Source: JAMXLO01 sp046735215
Lineage (GTDB): Bacteria > Pseudomonadota > Alphaproteobacteria > Acetobacterales > Acetobacteraceae
DNA length: 14,461 nt
NCBI GenBank assembly: GCA_046735215.1
Contig: JBKPSV010000205.1
Coordinates: 1-14,461 of the forward strand
Reading direction: 5' to 3'
Of the stretch, positions 1 to 6,214 are shown piece by piece. The notes beneath the pieces were generated by a model. It saw only the letters and a list, made by a program, of their open reading frames with translations. It was not told the DNA's origin and did no database searches. The position numbers and the translations under genes are program-made. The first letter of the stretch is position 1. Each line of letters starts with the position of its first letter.

Positions 1-125
1 GGGCTGGTCACCTCATGCAGCAGGTGGCGGTCGATGTAGAGGATGCATGTGCCGTCCGGCAGCTGCTCCACAACGTGGCTGTCCCAGATCTTGTCGAACA
101 GCGTGCGTGGTCTTGCTTCGGACAT
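1..125 (-). CDS. leuC: 3-isopropylmalate dehydratase large subunit, N-terminal fragment (LeuC)
   Basis: Only the first 41 codons are in the window; the gene runs off the left edge. LeuC with LeuD forms the 4Fe-4S isopropylmalate isomerase, which converts 2- to 3-isopropylmalate in leucine synthesis in the cytosol. The fragment reads MSEARPRTLFDKIWDSHVV, then PDGTCILYIDRHLLHEVTSP. The TLFxKIWxxHVV and LYIDRHLxHEVTSP blocks are the conserved LeuC N-terminus. The ATG is preceded by a purine-rich site (GAGGAGA) about 6 bases upstream. It starts 16 bases after the rplS stop on the same strand, so it is probably the distal gene of the ribosomal-protein operon. The Fe-S cysteines lie outside the window. 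Identification is by N-terminal motif only, but that motif is distinctive. Confidence 0.9.
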   Translation of the reverse strand, partial: MSEARPRTLFDKIWDSHVVEQLPDGTCILYIDRHLLHEVTS

Positions 126-141
126 TGTCAGGTGTCTCCTC

Positions 142-561
142 TCAATCGGCCGCTTCGTTCTCGTTGTTGACCGGCGCCTCGGTTGCAGAAGCAGTGCTCG
201 TGCTGCGTGCGCGCTCGGCGATGCGTGCCCGCTTACCCGAGCGCCCCCGCAGATAATACAACTTGGCCCGCCGCACGTCGCCACGCCGCACGACCGCAAT
301 CTCGGCAATCAGCGGCGAATAAAGTGGAAATACCCGCTCAACCCCCTCGCCATAGCTGATCTTGCGCACGGTGAAGTTGCTGTTCAGCCCCTTATTGGAG
401 CGCGCGATGCACACACCCTCGAAGGCCTGGGTGCGGGTGCGCTCACCCTCCACCACCTTTACGGCGACGCGCACCGTATCGCCTGGCGCGAAGTCCGGCA
501 CACCGCGGCTCGCCGTCAGGCGGGCTACCTGCTCGGCTTCATAACGCTGGATGATGTTCAT
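142..561 (-). CDS. rplS: 50S ribosomal protein L19
   Basis: L19 sits at the 30S-50S interface of the ribosome. The 139-residue protein begins MNIIQRYEAEQVARL and contains PGDTVRVAVKVVEG, RTQAFEGVCIAR, FTVRKISYGEGVERVFPLYSP and RRGDVRRAKLYYLRGRSGK, the L19 core. The last 25 or so residues form an Ala/Thr/Glu/Asn-rich tail beyond that core, as in many alphaproteobacterial L19s. I chose the ATG at 561 over an earlier in-frame start at 630 because MNIIQ is the family N-terminus and AAGGAT precedes it; the earlier start would lie inside trmD. It lies 26 bases after the trmD stop and 16 before leuC, within one operon. Confidence 0.96.
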   Translation of the reverse strand: MNIIQRYEAEQVARLTASRGVPDFAPGDTVRVAVKVVEGERTRTQAFEGVCIARSNKGLNSNFTVRKISYGEGVERVFPLYSPLIAEIAVVRRGDVRRAKLYYLRGRSGKRARIAERARSTSTASATEAPVNNENEAAD

Positions 562-587
562 CGCTCGGATCCTTCCTGCAAGCGTCC

Positions 588-1292
588 TTAAGGCGCGGCC
601 GTCGGACTGGCAACCGTGTGTGCCGCCCACAGATCAGGACGGCGCTCCCGCGTGACGCGCTCGGCTTCGGCGCGTCGCCATGCAGCCACTGCCTGGTGGT
701 GCCCAGATAGCAGGACGTCGGGTACTCGCCGCCCCTGCCACTCGGCTGGTCTGGTATAGTGCGGATATTCCAACAGGTGCTGCGCGAACGATTCGTCGAC
801 CGCGCTGTCGGCAGCGCCCATCACCCCCGGCAGCAGGCGCACGGTTGCGTCCAGCAGCACCAGTGCCGCGAGCTCGCCACCCGACAGCACGTAATCGCCG
901 ATGCTGACCTCCTCCATGCCGTGCGCGTCGATAACCCGCTGATCCACGCCCTCGTACCGGCCGCACAACAGAATTGCGCCAGGTGCCTCGGCATAGCGTT
1001 CGACGTCACGCTGCGTCATCGTCCGACCACGCGGCGTGAGAAATACGATCGGCCGCCGGTCAGCCACCGACGCGATCGCGGCATCCACCACATCCGGTCG
1101 CAACACCATGCCGGCGCCACCACCGAACGGAGTGTCGTCCACGGTGCGATGGCGATCGCGCGCGAAGGCGCGAATGTTCACAGCGTCGAGCGACCATACG
1201 CCTGCCTGCAGCGCCCGCCCGGCGAGCGAGTGCGCCAGCGGTCCCGGAAACATATCGGGAAATAGCGTCAGCACGGCCGTGCGCCAGGTCAC
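588..1292 (-). CDS. trmD: tRNA (guanine-N1-)-methyltransferase TrmD
   Basis: TrmD methylates G37 at N1 beside the anticodon of certain tRNAs using S-adenosylmethionine, which prevents +1 frameshifting. It is a cytosolic SPOUT-fold dimer. The 234 residues show LTLFPDMFPGPL (9-19), DDTPFGGGAGMVLRPD (52-67) and the trefoil-knot SAM-binding blocks LLCGRYEGVDQRV (108-120) and SIGDYVLSGGELAAL (130-144). The PHYTRP and LLSGHHQ blocks follow near 177-200. The start codon is GTG at 1292; the frame stays open upstream, but the family N-terminus matches here. The ribosome site is weak, and the start codon lies in one arm of a 12-bp inverted repeat (1283-1348). It follows the rimM stop by 58 bases, the largest gap inside this operon. 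Confidence 0.96.
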   Translation of the reverse strand: MTWRTAVLTLFPDMFPGPLAHSLAGRALQAGVWSLDAVNIRAFARDRHRTVDDTPFGGGAGMVLRPDVVDAAIASVADRRPIVFLTPRGRTMTQRDVERYAEAPGAILLCGRYEGVDQRVIDAHGMEEVSIGDYVLSGGELAALVLLDATVRLLPGVMGAADSAVDESFAQHLLEYPHYTRPAEWQGRRVPDVLLSGHHQAVAAWRRAEAERVTRERRPDLWAAHTVASPTAAP

Positions 1293-1348
1293 CCGTGGAT
1301 CCGGCCGTAGGACCGGCGACCTCTGCCTGCCACTGTGGGTGACCTGGC
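1283..1348 (-). promoter_or_regulatory. long-range inverted repeat covering the trmD start codon
   Basis: The plus-strand segments 1283-1294 (GCCAGGTCACCC) and 1337-1348 (GGGTGACCTGGC) are perfect reverse complements over 12 bases, separated by 42 bases. In the minus-strand mRNA the downstream arm contains the trmD GTG (1292-1290), so pairing would bury the start codon. The 42-base interval has further short GC-rich pairing potential. Translational down-regulation of trmD and rimM relative to S16 and L19 is known for the E. coli operon. That this particular hairpin does the job here is inference. Confidence 0.55.
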
Positions 1349-1350
1349 CG

Positions 1351-1851
1351 TCATGCGGTCACGTCCGCTGGCAACGCCACCGTGACGCGGCCGCCGAGGA
1401 TATCGACGTCTGGCACACAGGCGCGCGTGAACGGCACGATGGCCGATGTCTCGCCGGCGATCTCGAGGCTGGCACCGGCGCCATAGTCATGCACCGCTAT
1501 GATCCGCCCGAGCCCTGCTCCGCTCGTATCGCATGCCATCAGCCCGATCAGATCCGCCAGATAGAATTCGTCCTCTTCCGGCTCCGGCAGTTGCGCCCGA
1601 TCGACATACAGGCGGACGTTGACCAGTTTTTCGGCCGACGTCCGGTCGGTAACCTTCACCTCGCCGCCATCAACCTGCTGGGCGATCTCGGCGATCGCTT
1701 CACCTCGCCACCGCAGTACGAAGTCACGGCCCTTGTCGTCCGACAGCGGTCGGTAGCGTGTAAGGTCATCGGCGTACGATGTGACCCGCACCAGGCCCCG
1801 CACGCCATGCGGCCGGCCGATAACACCCATGAGGATCCGGCTCTCCGGCAC
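1351..1851 (-). CDS. rimM: ribosome maturation factor RimM
   Basis: RimM binds S19 and assists 16S rRNA processing and assembly of the 30S head. The 166 residues split into an N-terminal RimM beta-barrel, with GVIGRPHGVRGLVRVTSY at 9-26, and a C-terminal PRC-barrel with the linker block EFYLADLIGL (95-104). VPFTRACVPDVD (139-150) is typical of the family end. The start is GTG at 1851, giving seven residues before the conserved GVIGRPHG; an ATG at 1830 would cut into the first strand. The GTG is one base after the rpsP stop, so translation is probably coupled. It is cotranscribed with rpsP and trmD. Confidence 0.95.
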   Translation of the reverse strand: MPESRILMGVIGRPHGVRGLVRVTSYADDLTRYRPLSDDKGRDFVLRWRGEAIAEIAQQVDGGEVKVTDRTSAEKLVNVRLYVDRAQLPEPEEDEFYLADLIGLMACDTSGAGLGRIIAVHDYGAGASLEIAGETSAIVPFTRACVPDVDILGGRVTVALPADVTA

Positions 1852-1852
1852 G

Positions 1853-2185
1853 CTATCCCGCCGCCGCCTTGGCGCGCTCTTGCGCTTTCTTCTTCGGTGC
1901 CGACTTGATCGGCTGCTCGCCCCAAGCGGGCATCGGGCCTACACCCTTCTGCCCCAGGAACTTCGCCACCCGGTCAGTCGCCAGTGCACCCTGCGACAAC
2001 CAGTGCTGGATGCGCTCCGGCTGCAGCCGCACACGATCACCATGCTCGGCCGGCAGCATTGGATTGTAGCTGCCCAGCTTCTCGATGAAGCGTCCGTCCC
2101 GTGGACTGCGGCTGTCGGCCACCACGATGTGGTAGTACGGACGCTTCTTCGCGCCGGCACGTGCAAGCCGGATCTTCAAACCCAT
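1853..2185 (-). CDS. rpsP: 30S ribosomal protein S16
   Basis: S16 is a primary assembly protein of the small subunit. The 110-residue product starts MGLKIRLARAGAKKRPYYHIVVAD and continues SRSPRDGRFIEKLGSYNPM, the S16 signature. The block ERIQHWLSQGALATDRVAKFL follows. A lysine/alanine-rich tail of roughly 25 residues extends past the compact domain, as is common in alphaproteobacteria. The ATG at 2185 has an AGGAGA ribosome site about 8 bases upstream. It follows ffh by 33 bases and is followed one base later by rimM. Confidence 0.96.
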   Translation of the reverse strand: MGLKIRLARAGAKKRPYYHIVVADSRSPRDGRFIEKLGSYNPMLPAEHGDRVRLQPERIQHWLSQGALATDRVAKFLGQKGVGPMPAWGEQPIKSAPKKKAQERAKAAAG

Positions 2186-2218
2186 CGATCAGTGTCTCCT
2201 GCTATGATCATCCCTGCG

Positions 2219-3601
2219 TCAGAACGGTCGCCGTTGACCGGGCGCCATCCCCTTCGGCATCAGCGCGGACAGCCCTTGCCGCATCAGCCCTTTCTGCCCG
2301 AGCTTGCCCATCCGCTTCATCATCGTTGTCATGTCGTCGAACTGCTTGAGCAGCCGATTGACCTCTTGCACCGATGTGCCGGAGCCGGTGGCGATCCGCT
2401 TCTTGCGGCTTGCCTTGATGATCTCGGGTGCTCGCCGCTCCTTGTGCGTCATGGACGAGATGATTGCCGCCTGCCGCTTCAGAATCGCGGTATCGAGATT
2501 GGCCTCCTCGATCTGCGCCTTGATCTTACCGACGCCGGGCAGCATCCCGAGAATGCCTGAGAGGCTGCCCATCTTGCCGATCTGCTTTAGCTGACTGGCG
2601 TAGTCCTCCAGGTTGAATTTGCCCCGCATCATCTTGGATGCGAGCTTTTCTGCCTCTTCCTGGTCGATCGTCTCGGCTGCGCGCTCCACCAGCCCGACGA
2701 TGTCGCCCTGCCCAAGAATGCGGCCGGTGACCCGCTCCGGATGGAAGTCGTCGAGGGCGTCCTGCTTTTCGCCGATGCCGATCAGCTTGATCGGAGCCCC
2801 TGTGATCGCGCGCATCGACAGCGCCGCGCCGCCGCGCGCATCGCCATCCATCCGCGTCATCACGATGCCAGTGACGCCGACGGCATCGTTGAACGCCTTG
2901 GCGGTGTTCACCGCGTCCTGGCCGGTCATCGCATCGACCACCAGCAGCGTCTCGACCGGCGAGGTAGCGGCGCGAACCTGGCGCACCTCCTCCATCAGCG
3001 CTTCATCGATCGCGAGCCGGCCGGCGGTATCCAGGATGACGACGTCGTAGCCCTCGCGTCGTCCGGCTTCCATCGCCCTCTCGGCAATCTGCACCGGGGT
3101 CTGTCCAGCCACGATCGGCAGGCTAGGCACCTGCGCCTGCTCGGCCAGTTGCGCCAGCTGGAGCTGCGCCGCGGGGCGCTGCGTGTCCAGGCTCGCCAGC
3201 AATACCCGACGCCGCTGTCGTTCGTGCAGCCGCAGCGCCAGCTTTCCTGCCGTGGTGGTCTTGCCGGAGCCTTGCAATCCAACCAGCAACATCGGGATCG
3301 GTGCCGGTGCATTCAGGTTCAGCGGTACGGCACCCTCGCCGCCCAGCGCCTCCACCATCACGTCGTTGACGATCTTCACGACCTGCTGGCCCGGCGTCAC
3401 CGAGGCCAGCACTTCCGCGCCTACCGCCCGTTCGCGCACCTTGGCAATGAAATCACGCACCACCGGCAGCGCCACATCCGCATCCAGCAGTGCCAGGCGG
3501 ACCTCGCGCAGCGCCTCGGTGACATCAGCCTCGGACAGCGCGCCGCGGCCTCGGAGCCGGTCGAATACCCCGGTGAGCTTGTCTGACAGCGCTTCAAACA
3601 C
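2219..3601 (-). CDS. ffh: signal recognition particle GTPase Ffh (SRP54)
   Basis: Ffh binds 4.5S RNA and signal sequences of nascent membrane proteins and docks with FtsY for co-translational targeting. The 460 residues give an N domain (about 1-90) and a GTPase G domain with P-loop GLQGSGKTT (108-116), DTQRPAA (139-145), DTAGR (191-195) and TRMDGDARGG (249-258). In the G4 position TRMD replaces the common TKxD, which is frequent in Ffh. The M domain follows from about residue 325, with the RNA-binding block SRKKRIATGSGTSVQEVNR (398-416) and a methionine-rich end. The start is GTG at 3601 with GGAG about 9 bases upstream; FEALSDKL is the usual N-terminus. It is first in the operon behind a visible promoter and structured leader. 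Confidence 0.97.
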   Translation of the reverse strand: MFEALSDKLTGVFDRLRGRGALSEADVTEALREVRLALLDADVALPVVRDFIAKVRERAVGAEVLASVTPGQQVVKIVNDVMVEALGGEGAVPLNLNAPAPIPMLLVGLQGSGKTTTAGKLALRLHERQRRRVLLASLDTQRPAAQLQLAQLAEQAQVPSLPIVAGQTPVQIAERAMEAGRREGYDVVILDTAGRLAIDEALMEEVRQVRAATSPVETLLVVDAMTGQDAVNTAKAFNDAVGVTGIVMTRMDGDARGGAALSMRAITGAPIKLIGIGEKQDALDDFHPERVTGRILGQGDIVGLVERAAETIDQEEAEKLASKMMRGKFNLEDYASQLKQIGKMGSLSGILGMLPGVGKIKAQIEEANLDTAILKRQAAIISSMTHKERRAPEIIKASRKKRIATGSGTSVQEVNRLLKQFDDMTTMMKRMGKLGQKGLMRQGLSALMPKGMAPGQRRPF

Positions 3602-3623
3602 GGCATCACTCCAACGGCCAAAG

Positions 3624-3697
3624 CGCCGCTGCGCGAACCCTCGCGGAGCGGCGGAGCCCCTGCCTCAGGCAGGGACCGGGTCGGCAACGGTACCCGG
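3624..3697 (-). promoter_or_regulatory. structured 5' leader of the ffh operon: three consecutive hairpins
   Basis: Between the predicted transcription start (about 3700) and the ffh ribosome site the minus-strand transcript can form three adjacent stem-loops. HP1 pairs 3676-3681 with 3692-3697 (6 bp, loop 10). HP2 pairs 3658-3664 with 3668-3674 (7 bp, loop 3). HP3 pairs 3624-3630 with 3647-3653 and 3632-3636 with 3641-3645 (7 + 5 bp around one C-C mismatch, loop 4). They are spaced by 1 and 4 bases. No T-run follows any of them, so plain intrinsic termination is unlikely. A regulatory or mRNA-stabilising role is inference; I do not recognise a known leader class. Confidence 0.45.
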
Positions 3698-3706
3698 ATG
3701 TGCCAG

Positions 3707-3735
3707 GTTATGCGAGCGAGGGTTGAGCGAGTCAA
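3707..3735 (-). promoter_or_regulatory. sigma70-type promoter of the ffh-rpsP-rimM-trmD-rplS operon
   Basis: On the minus strand a -35 box TTGACT (3735-3730) and a -10 box CATAAC (3712-3707) are separated by 17 bases. This predicts transcription starting near 3700 and a leader of about 100 bases before the ffh GTG. The boxes match TTGACA in five of six positions and TATAAT in four of six. The location just downstream of a hairpin (3740-3770) and ahead of the first operon gene supports the call. Confidence 0.6.
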
Positions 3736-3739
3736 TGGG

Positions 3740-3770
3740 CCGGTGGGCCACCCGGGAAGCGGCCCACCGG
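3740..3770 (-). terminator. hairpin after the VOC gene, terminator-like without T-run
   Basis: CCGGTGGGCC at 3740-3749 and GGCCCACCGG at 3761-3770 are a perfect 10-bp inverted repeat with an 11-base loop. The hairpin begins 7 bases after the VOC stop codon on the minus strand. The stem is followed by cccattgac with no run of T, so it may act as a weak terminator or 3' end protector. It ends 4 bases before the -35 box of the ffh promoter and separates the two transcription units. Confidence 0.5.
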
Positions 3771-3777
3771 TTGCGGT

Positions 3778-4158
3778 TCAGGTGGACATGCGAGCGAGGG
3801 CGCACAGCTTGTTGCCATCGGGATCGCGCAGGTAGGCGAGATACATCTGGCCGGCGGCGCCTTGGCGGATGCCGGGCGGGTCCTCGATCGAGGTGCCACC
3901 ATTCGCCGCGCCGGCCTTGTGCCACGCGTCGACCTGTTCCTGGGTCATCGCGAAACCGACCGTGCCGCCGTTGGCGTGAGAGGCCGGCTTGCCATCGATC
4001 GGCTTGCTCACCATGAGACGCCCGCCATTGTGCGCATAGATCAATCGACCTTTGGCATCCTCGGTGCCGGGCTTGCCGCCCATCGCACCAAATACGGCGT
4101 CGTAGAACTTTTTCGAGCGTGCGATGTCGTTGCTGCCGAGCATGATATGGCTGAACAT
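3778..4158 (-). CDS. VOC (glyoxalase/bleomycin resistance/dioxygenase) superfamily protein
   Basis: The 126-residue cytosolic protein has the paired beta-alpha-beta-beta-beta layout of vicinal oxygen chelate proteins. It opens FSHIMLGSNDIARSKKFYDAVFG (2-24) and ends with YLAYLRDPDGNKLCAL, the usual VOC terminal strand. A central ..TVGFAMTQEQVDAWH.. block starts the second half. Many members bind a divalent metal or act on small electrophiles; the substrate here cannot be read from sequence. The ATG at 4158 has a strong GAGGAGGG site. It is divergent from the DsbA-like gene, with 63 bases between the two starts, and is followed by a hairpin before the ffh promoter. Confidence 0.85.
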   Translation of the reverse strand: MFSHIMLGSNDIARSKKFYDAVFGAMGGKPGTEDAKGRLIYAHNGGRLMVSKPIDGKPASHANGGTVGFAMTQEQVDAWHKAGAANGGTSIEDPPGIRQGAAGQMYLAYLRDPDGNKLCALARMST

Positions 4159-4221
4159 TCGGTTCCCTCCTCACCAAAGACGCCGCACCGTGCACTGAAC
4201 CGAGGGAATAGGAAAGACCGC

Positions 4222-4782
4222 ATGACACAGAACACATGGCGTGCCGATCCGCTTGTCTGGGGCCAGGGGCTTCGCGTATTCGAGGTGTTCCTCGAACCAA
4301 CCTGCCCGTTTTCCGTGCGCGCGTTCGGCAAGCTCGATGACCTGCTCGCTCAGGCGGGAGAAGATCGCATCACCCTCAAGATCCGTCTGCAGTCACAGCC
4401 TTGGCACATGTATTCGGGCGTGATCGTGCGTTGCATTCTGGCCGCTTCGACGCTGCAGGGCGGTAAGGCAGCAGCGAAATCTGTCATGGCGGCGGTCGCG
4501 GCCCATCGCGAGGAATTCGAGTTCGACCGCCATTGCCGGGGAGCCAATATGAGTGCCACGCCCAACGACATCATCGCCAGGATCGAAGGCTACAGCAACG
4601 TCAAACTTGCCGAGGCTTTCGCGATTCCCGATCTGGACCGAGAGATCAAATGGCACTGCAAATATGCCCGCCAGAACAGCATCCACGTGTCGCCGACATT
4701 CATGATCGACGGTCTGGTGGAGCCAGGAATGAGCAGCAGGGACGCGGTTGCCGATTGGGTGTCCCGTCTGCTGAAGCGCTGA
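4222..4782 (+). CDS. DsbA-like thioredoxin-fold protein with monothiol CPFS motif
   Basis: The 186-residue protein starts MTQNTWRADPLVWGQG and has no signal peptide, so it is probably cytosolic. The first strand leads to FLEPTCPFSVRAF (23-35), where the redox motif is C28-P-F-S31 with serine replacing the second cysteine. A helical insert follows (about 60-150). The cis-proline loop HVSPTFMIDG (155-164) then closes the thioredoxin fold. This is the layout of DsbA/DSBA-like oxidoreductases. A single cysteine favours glutathione-linked or monothiol chemistry over dithiol oxidation, which is inference. ATG 4222 follows AGGAAAG; the open frame extending upstream is antisense to the VOC gene and was rejected. 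It converges on the SDR gene with a 7-base gap. Confidence 0.82.
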   Translation: MTQNTWRADPLVWGQGLRVFEVFLEPTCPFSVRAFGKLDDLLAQAGEDRITLKIRLQSQPWHMYSGVIVRCILAASTLQGGKAAAKSVMAAVAAHREEFEFDRHCRGANMSATPNDIIARIEGYSNVKLAEAFAIPDLDREIKWHCKYARQNSIHVSPTFMIDGLVEPGMSSRDAVADWVSRLLKR

Positions 4783-4789
4783 ACAAGCC

Positions 4790-5662
4790 TTAGGGTTTGC
4801 CGGCATCGTTGGATTTTAGCTGGTCGATCGTCTCCCTGATCCTGGCATAGAGACTTGCACGGAAGGCGAGACCATCCTCCCAATGCTGACCTCCCAGCGT
4901 CAGGCCGCCATCGACCAGCAGTTCATGGCCGTGGACAAAAGAGGCCCTGTCGCTGGCCAAGAACACCGCAGCGTTGGTGATGTCGTCCGGCACACCTGAT
5001 CTAGAGACCGGCTGCAGCTTCATGAAGATCTGCTGCACGACATCCAGAACCTGGTCTGCCTGCGATCCCTCGACCCCGGCATTCTTGCCAAAGATCCCTG
5101 TCGCGATGCCGCCCGGTGAGATGCTGTTCACCCTGATCCCGTGCCGCCCGACCTCCGCTGCAACGGAGCGTGTGAGATGGCTGACAGCTGCCTTAGACGC
5201 GGCGTAGGTGTGGGCCGTGTAAGCTACCCGTATGGCCGAACCGCTCGAGATGTTGACGATGCTGCCAGAGCCCTGCCTGATCATGTGCGGGATCACAAGT
5301 TTCATCCCGAGCATCACCCCGCGCACATTGATCGCCATGACGCGGTCGAAGTCATCCATATCGACGTCAACAATGCTTACCATGGGGGAAGGCGATCCCG
5401 CATTGTTCACCAGGCAATCGATCCTCCCGAAGTTGGTCACAGCGCATTCGATCATGGCGTTGACCTGGCCGGCATCGGAGACGTCCGTCCGGATGAACCG
5501 AGCGGAGCCGCCAAGCTCGCGTTCCAATAGCCGTCCCTCATCCGCGCGGCGCGCGCCGACGACGATGCGAGCGCCTTCCGCTACGAAAACTTCGGCGATC
5601 CGTTTGCCGATTCCACTCGTGCCGCCTGTGATGATGGCGACCTTTTCATCCAGCATCCCCAT
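4790..5662 (-). CDS. short-chain dehydrogenase/reductase (SDR), classical type
   Basis: A 290-residue NAD(P)-dependent oxidoreductase. The Rossmann motif TGGTSGIG lies at 12-19, NNAG at 86-89 and a catalytic Asn at N112. The NISSGS block carries the catalytic Ser near 140, and Y153-AAS-K157 is the active-site pair. SPGGIATGIF near 190 is the substrate-loop region. Residues after the second strand (ARR, 37-39) lean towards NADP(H), but this is not decisive. The C-terminus extends about 30 residues past the usual HELLVDGGLTLG end. The start at 5662 follows AAGGGGA; the longer frame upstream would overlap the membrane-protein gene in another frame and was rejected. It is last in the GMC-membrane protein-SDR group, 35 bases after its neighbour. 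Substrate unknown. Confidence 0.92.
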   Translation of the reverse strand: MGMLDEKVAIITGGTSGIGKRIAEVFVAEGARIVVGARRADEGRLLERELGGSARFIRTDVSDAGQVNAMIECAVTNFGRIDCLVNNAGSPSPMVSIVDVDMDDFDRVMAINVRGVMLGMKLVIPHMIRQGSGSIVNISSGSAIRVAYTAHTYAASKAAVSHLTRSVAAEVGRHGIRVNSISPGGIATGIFGKNAGVEGSQADQVLDVVQQIFMKLQPVSRSGVPDDITNAAVFLASDRASFVHGHELLVDGGLTLGGQHWEDGLAFRASLYARIRETIDQLKSNDAGKP

Positions 5663-5697
5663 TGCTTGTCCCCTTTCGCGATGGAACCTGGCGGAGC

Positions 5698-6138
5698 TCA
5701 GACTTGCTTCAACAGGGCAGATCTCGCCAGAAGTGACAAAAATAGAGCCACGCCGATGCCCCAGCAGCCGTTGATCAGGAACGAGCGAAGGAACGACATT
5801 GCGGCCCAGCCGCCTGCCACCGGCAGGCCCTTGATCAGCGGGACGATGAACAGACCGACCAAGGCCGCCGCAATGCCAAGTCCGAGCCCGCGGAGCCACA
5901 TCGGGTACGATGCCGGCAGCTTCGGCAGGACCAGTCCGAATACGGCACCCCACACGCCACCCCAGAAGCACAGGTTGATGATCAGCGGCACACCGAATGG
6001 GGGCACGCCCCTCGTTGGGTATGGCGGCGGCATCCATCCGACGAGGTGCAGCGATGCCCACATCCCCTGATGGAACGTGAGCACCGATATCGCGGCGGCG
6101 ATAAATCCGAGGATCGCTCGGTTCAATGCTGGTGACAT
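5698..6138 (-). CDS. small four-helix membrane protein of unknown function
   Basis: A 146-residue hydrophobic protein with about four predicted transmembrane segments, roughly 7-30, 49-71, 81-103 and 116-140. A proline-rich loop MPPPYPTRGVPPFGVP (36-51) lies between the first two. I do not recognise a named family with known function. The FHQGMW (22-27) and INLCFWGGVWGAVFG (54-68) blocks look conserved in style, with aromatic and glycine residues packed for helix contacts. The ATG at 6138 follows AAGGGA; an out-of-frame ATG three bases upstream (6143) gives only six codons. The gene lies 76 bases after the GMC gene and 35 before the SDR gene on the same strand, so it is probably cotranscribed with both. 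Confidence 0.75.
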   Translation of the reverse strand: MSPALNRAILGFIAAAISVLTFHQGMWASLHLVGWMPPPYPTRGVPPFGVPLIINLCFWGGVWGAVFGLVLPKLPASYPMWLRGLGLGIAAALVGLFIVPLIKGLPVAGGWAAMSFLRSFLINGCWGIGVALFLSLLARSALLKQV

Positions 6139-6214
6139 TTCATGTTTCCCTTGTAGCCGTCGGCCTTCGGCACAACCCACTCCGTTATGCGATTGGATGC
6201 AGAACGCCGCCTGA

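Noticed and set aside
588..2185. Possible programmed frameshift or fusion between rimM and rpsP because they are one base apart
   Set aside because: A proper TAG stop and an independent GTG start exist, and the proteins are separate conserved families; close spacing explains it.
1036..2560. Overlapping long plus-strand frames opposite trmD, rimM and rpsP
   Set aside because: They are antisense shadows of three conserved genes, with no ribosome site or recognisable domain.
2741..3586. Plus-strand open frame of 281 codons opposite ffh
   Set aside because: It is antisense to a certain ffh gene, has Arg/His/Gln-rich composition typical of shadow frames in GC-rich DNA, and shows no family motif.
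3862..4221. N-terminal extension of the DsbA-like frame
   Set aside because: It is antisense to the VOC gene; AGGAAAG and ATG 4222 give a normal family length.
5663..6061. N-terminal extension of the SDR frame by 133 residues
   Set aside because: It overlaps the membrane-protein gene in another frame, has no homology-like blocks, and the SDR Rossmann motif begins where expected from ATG 5662.
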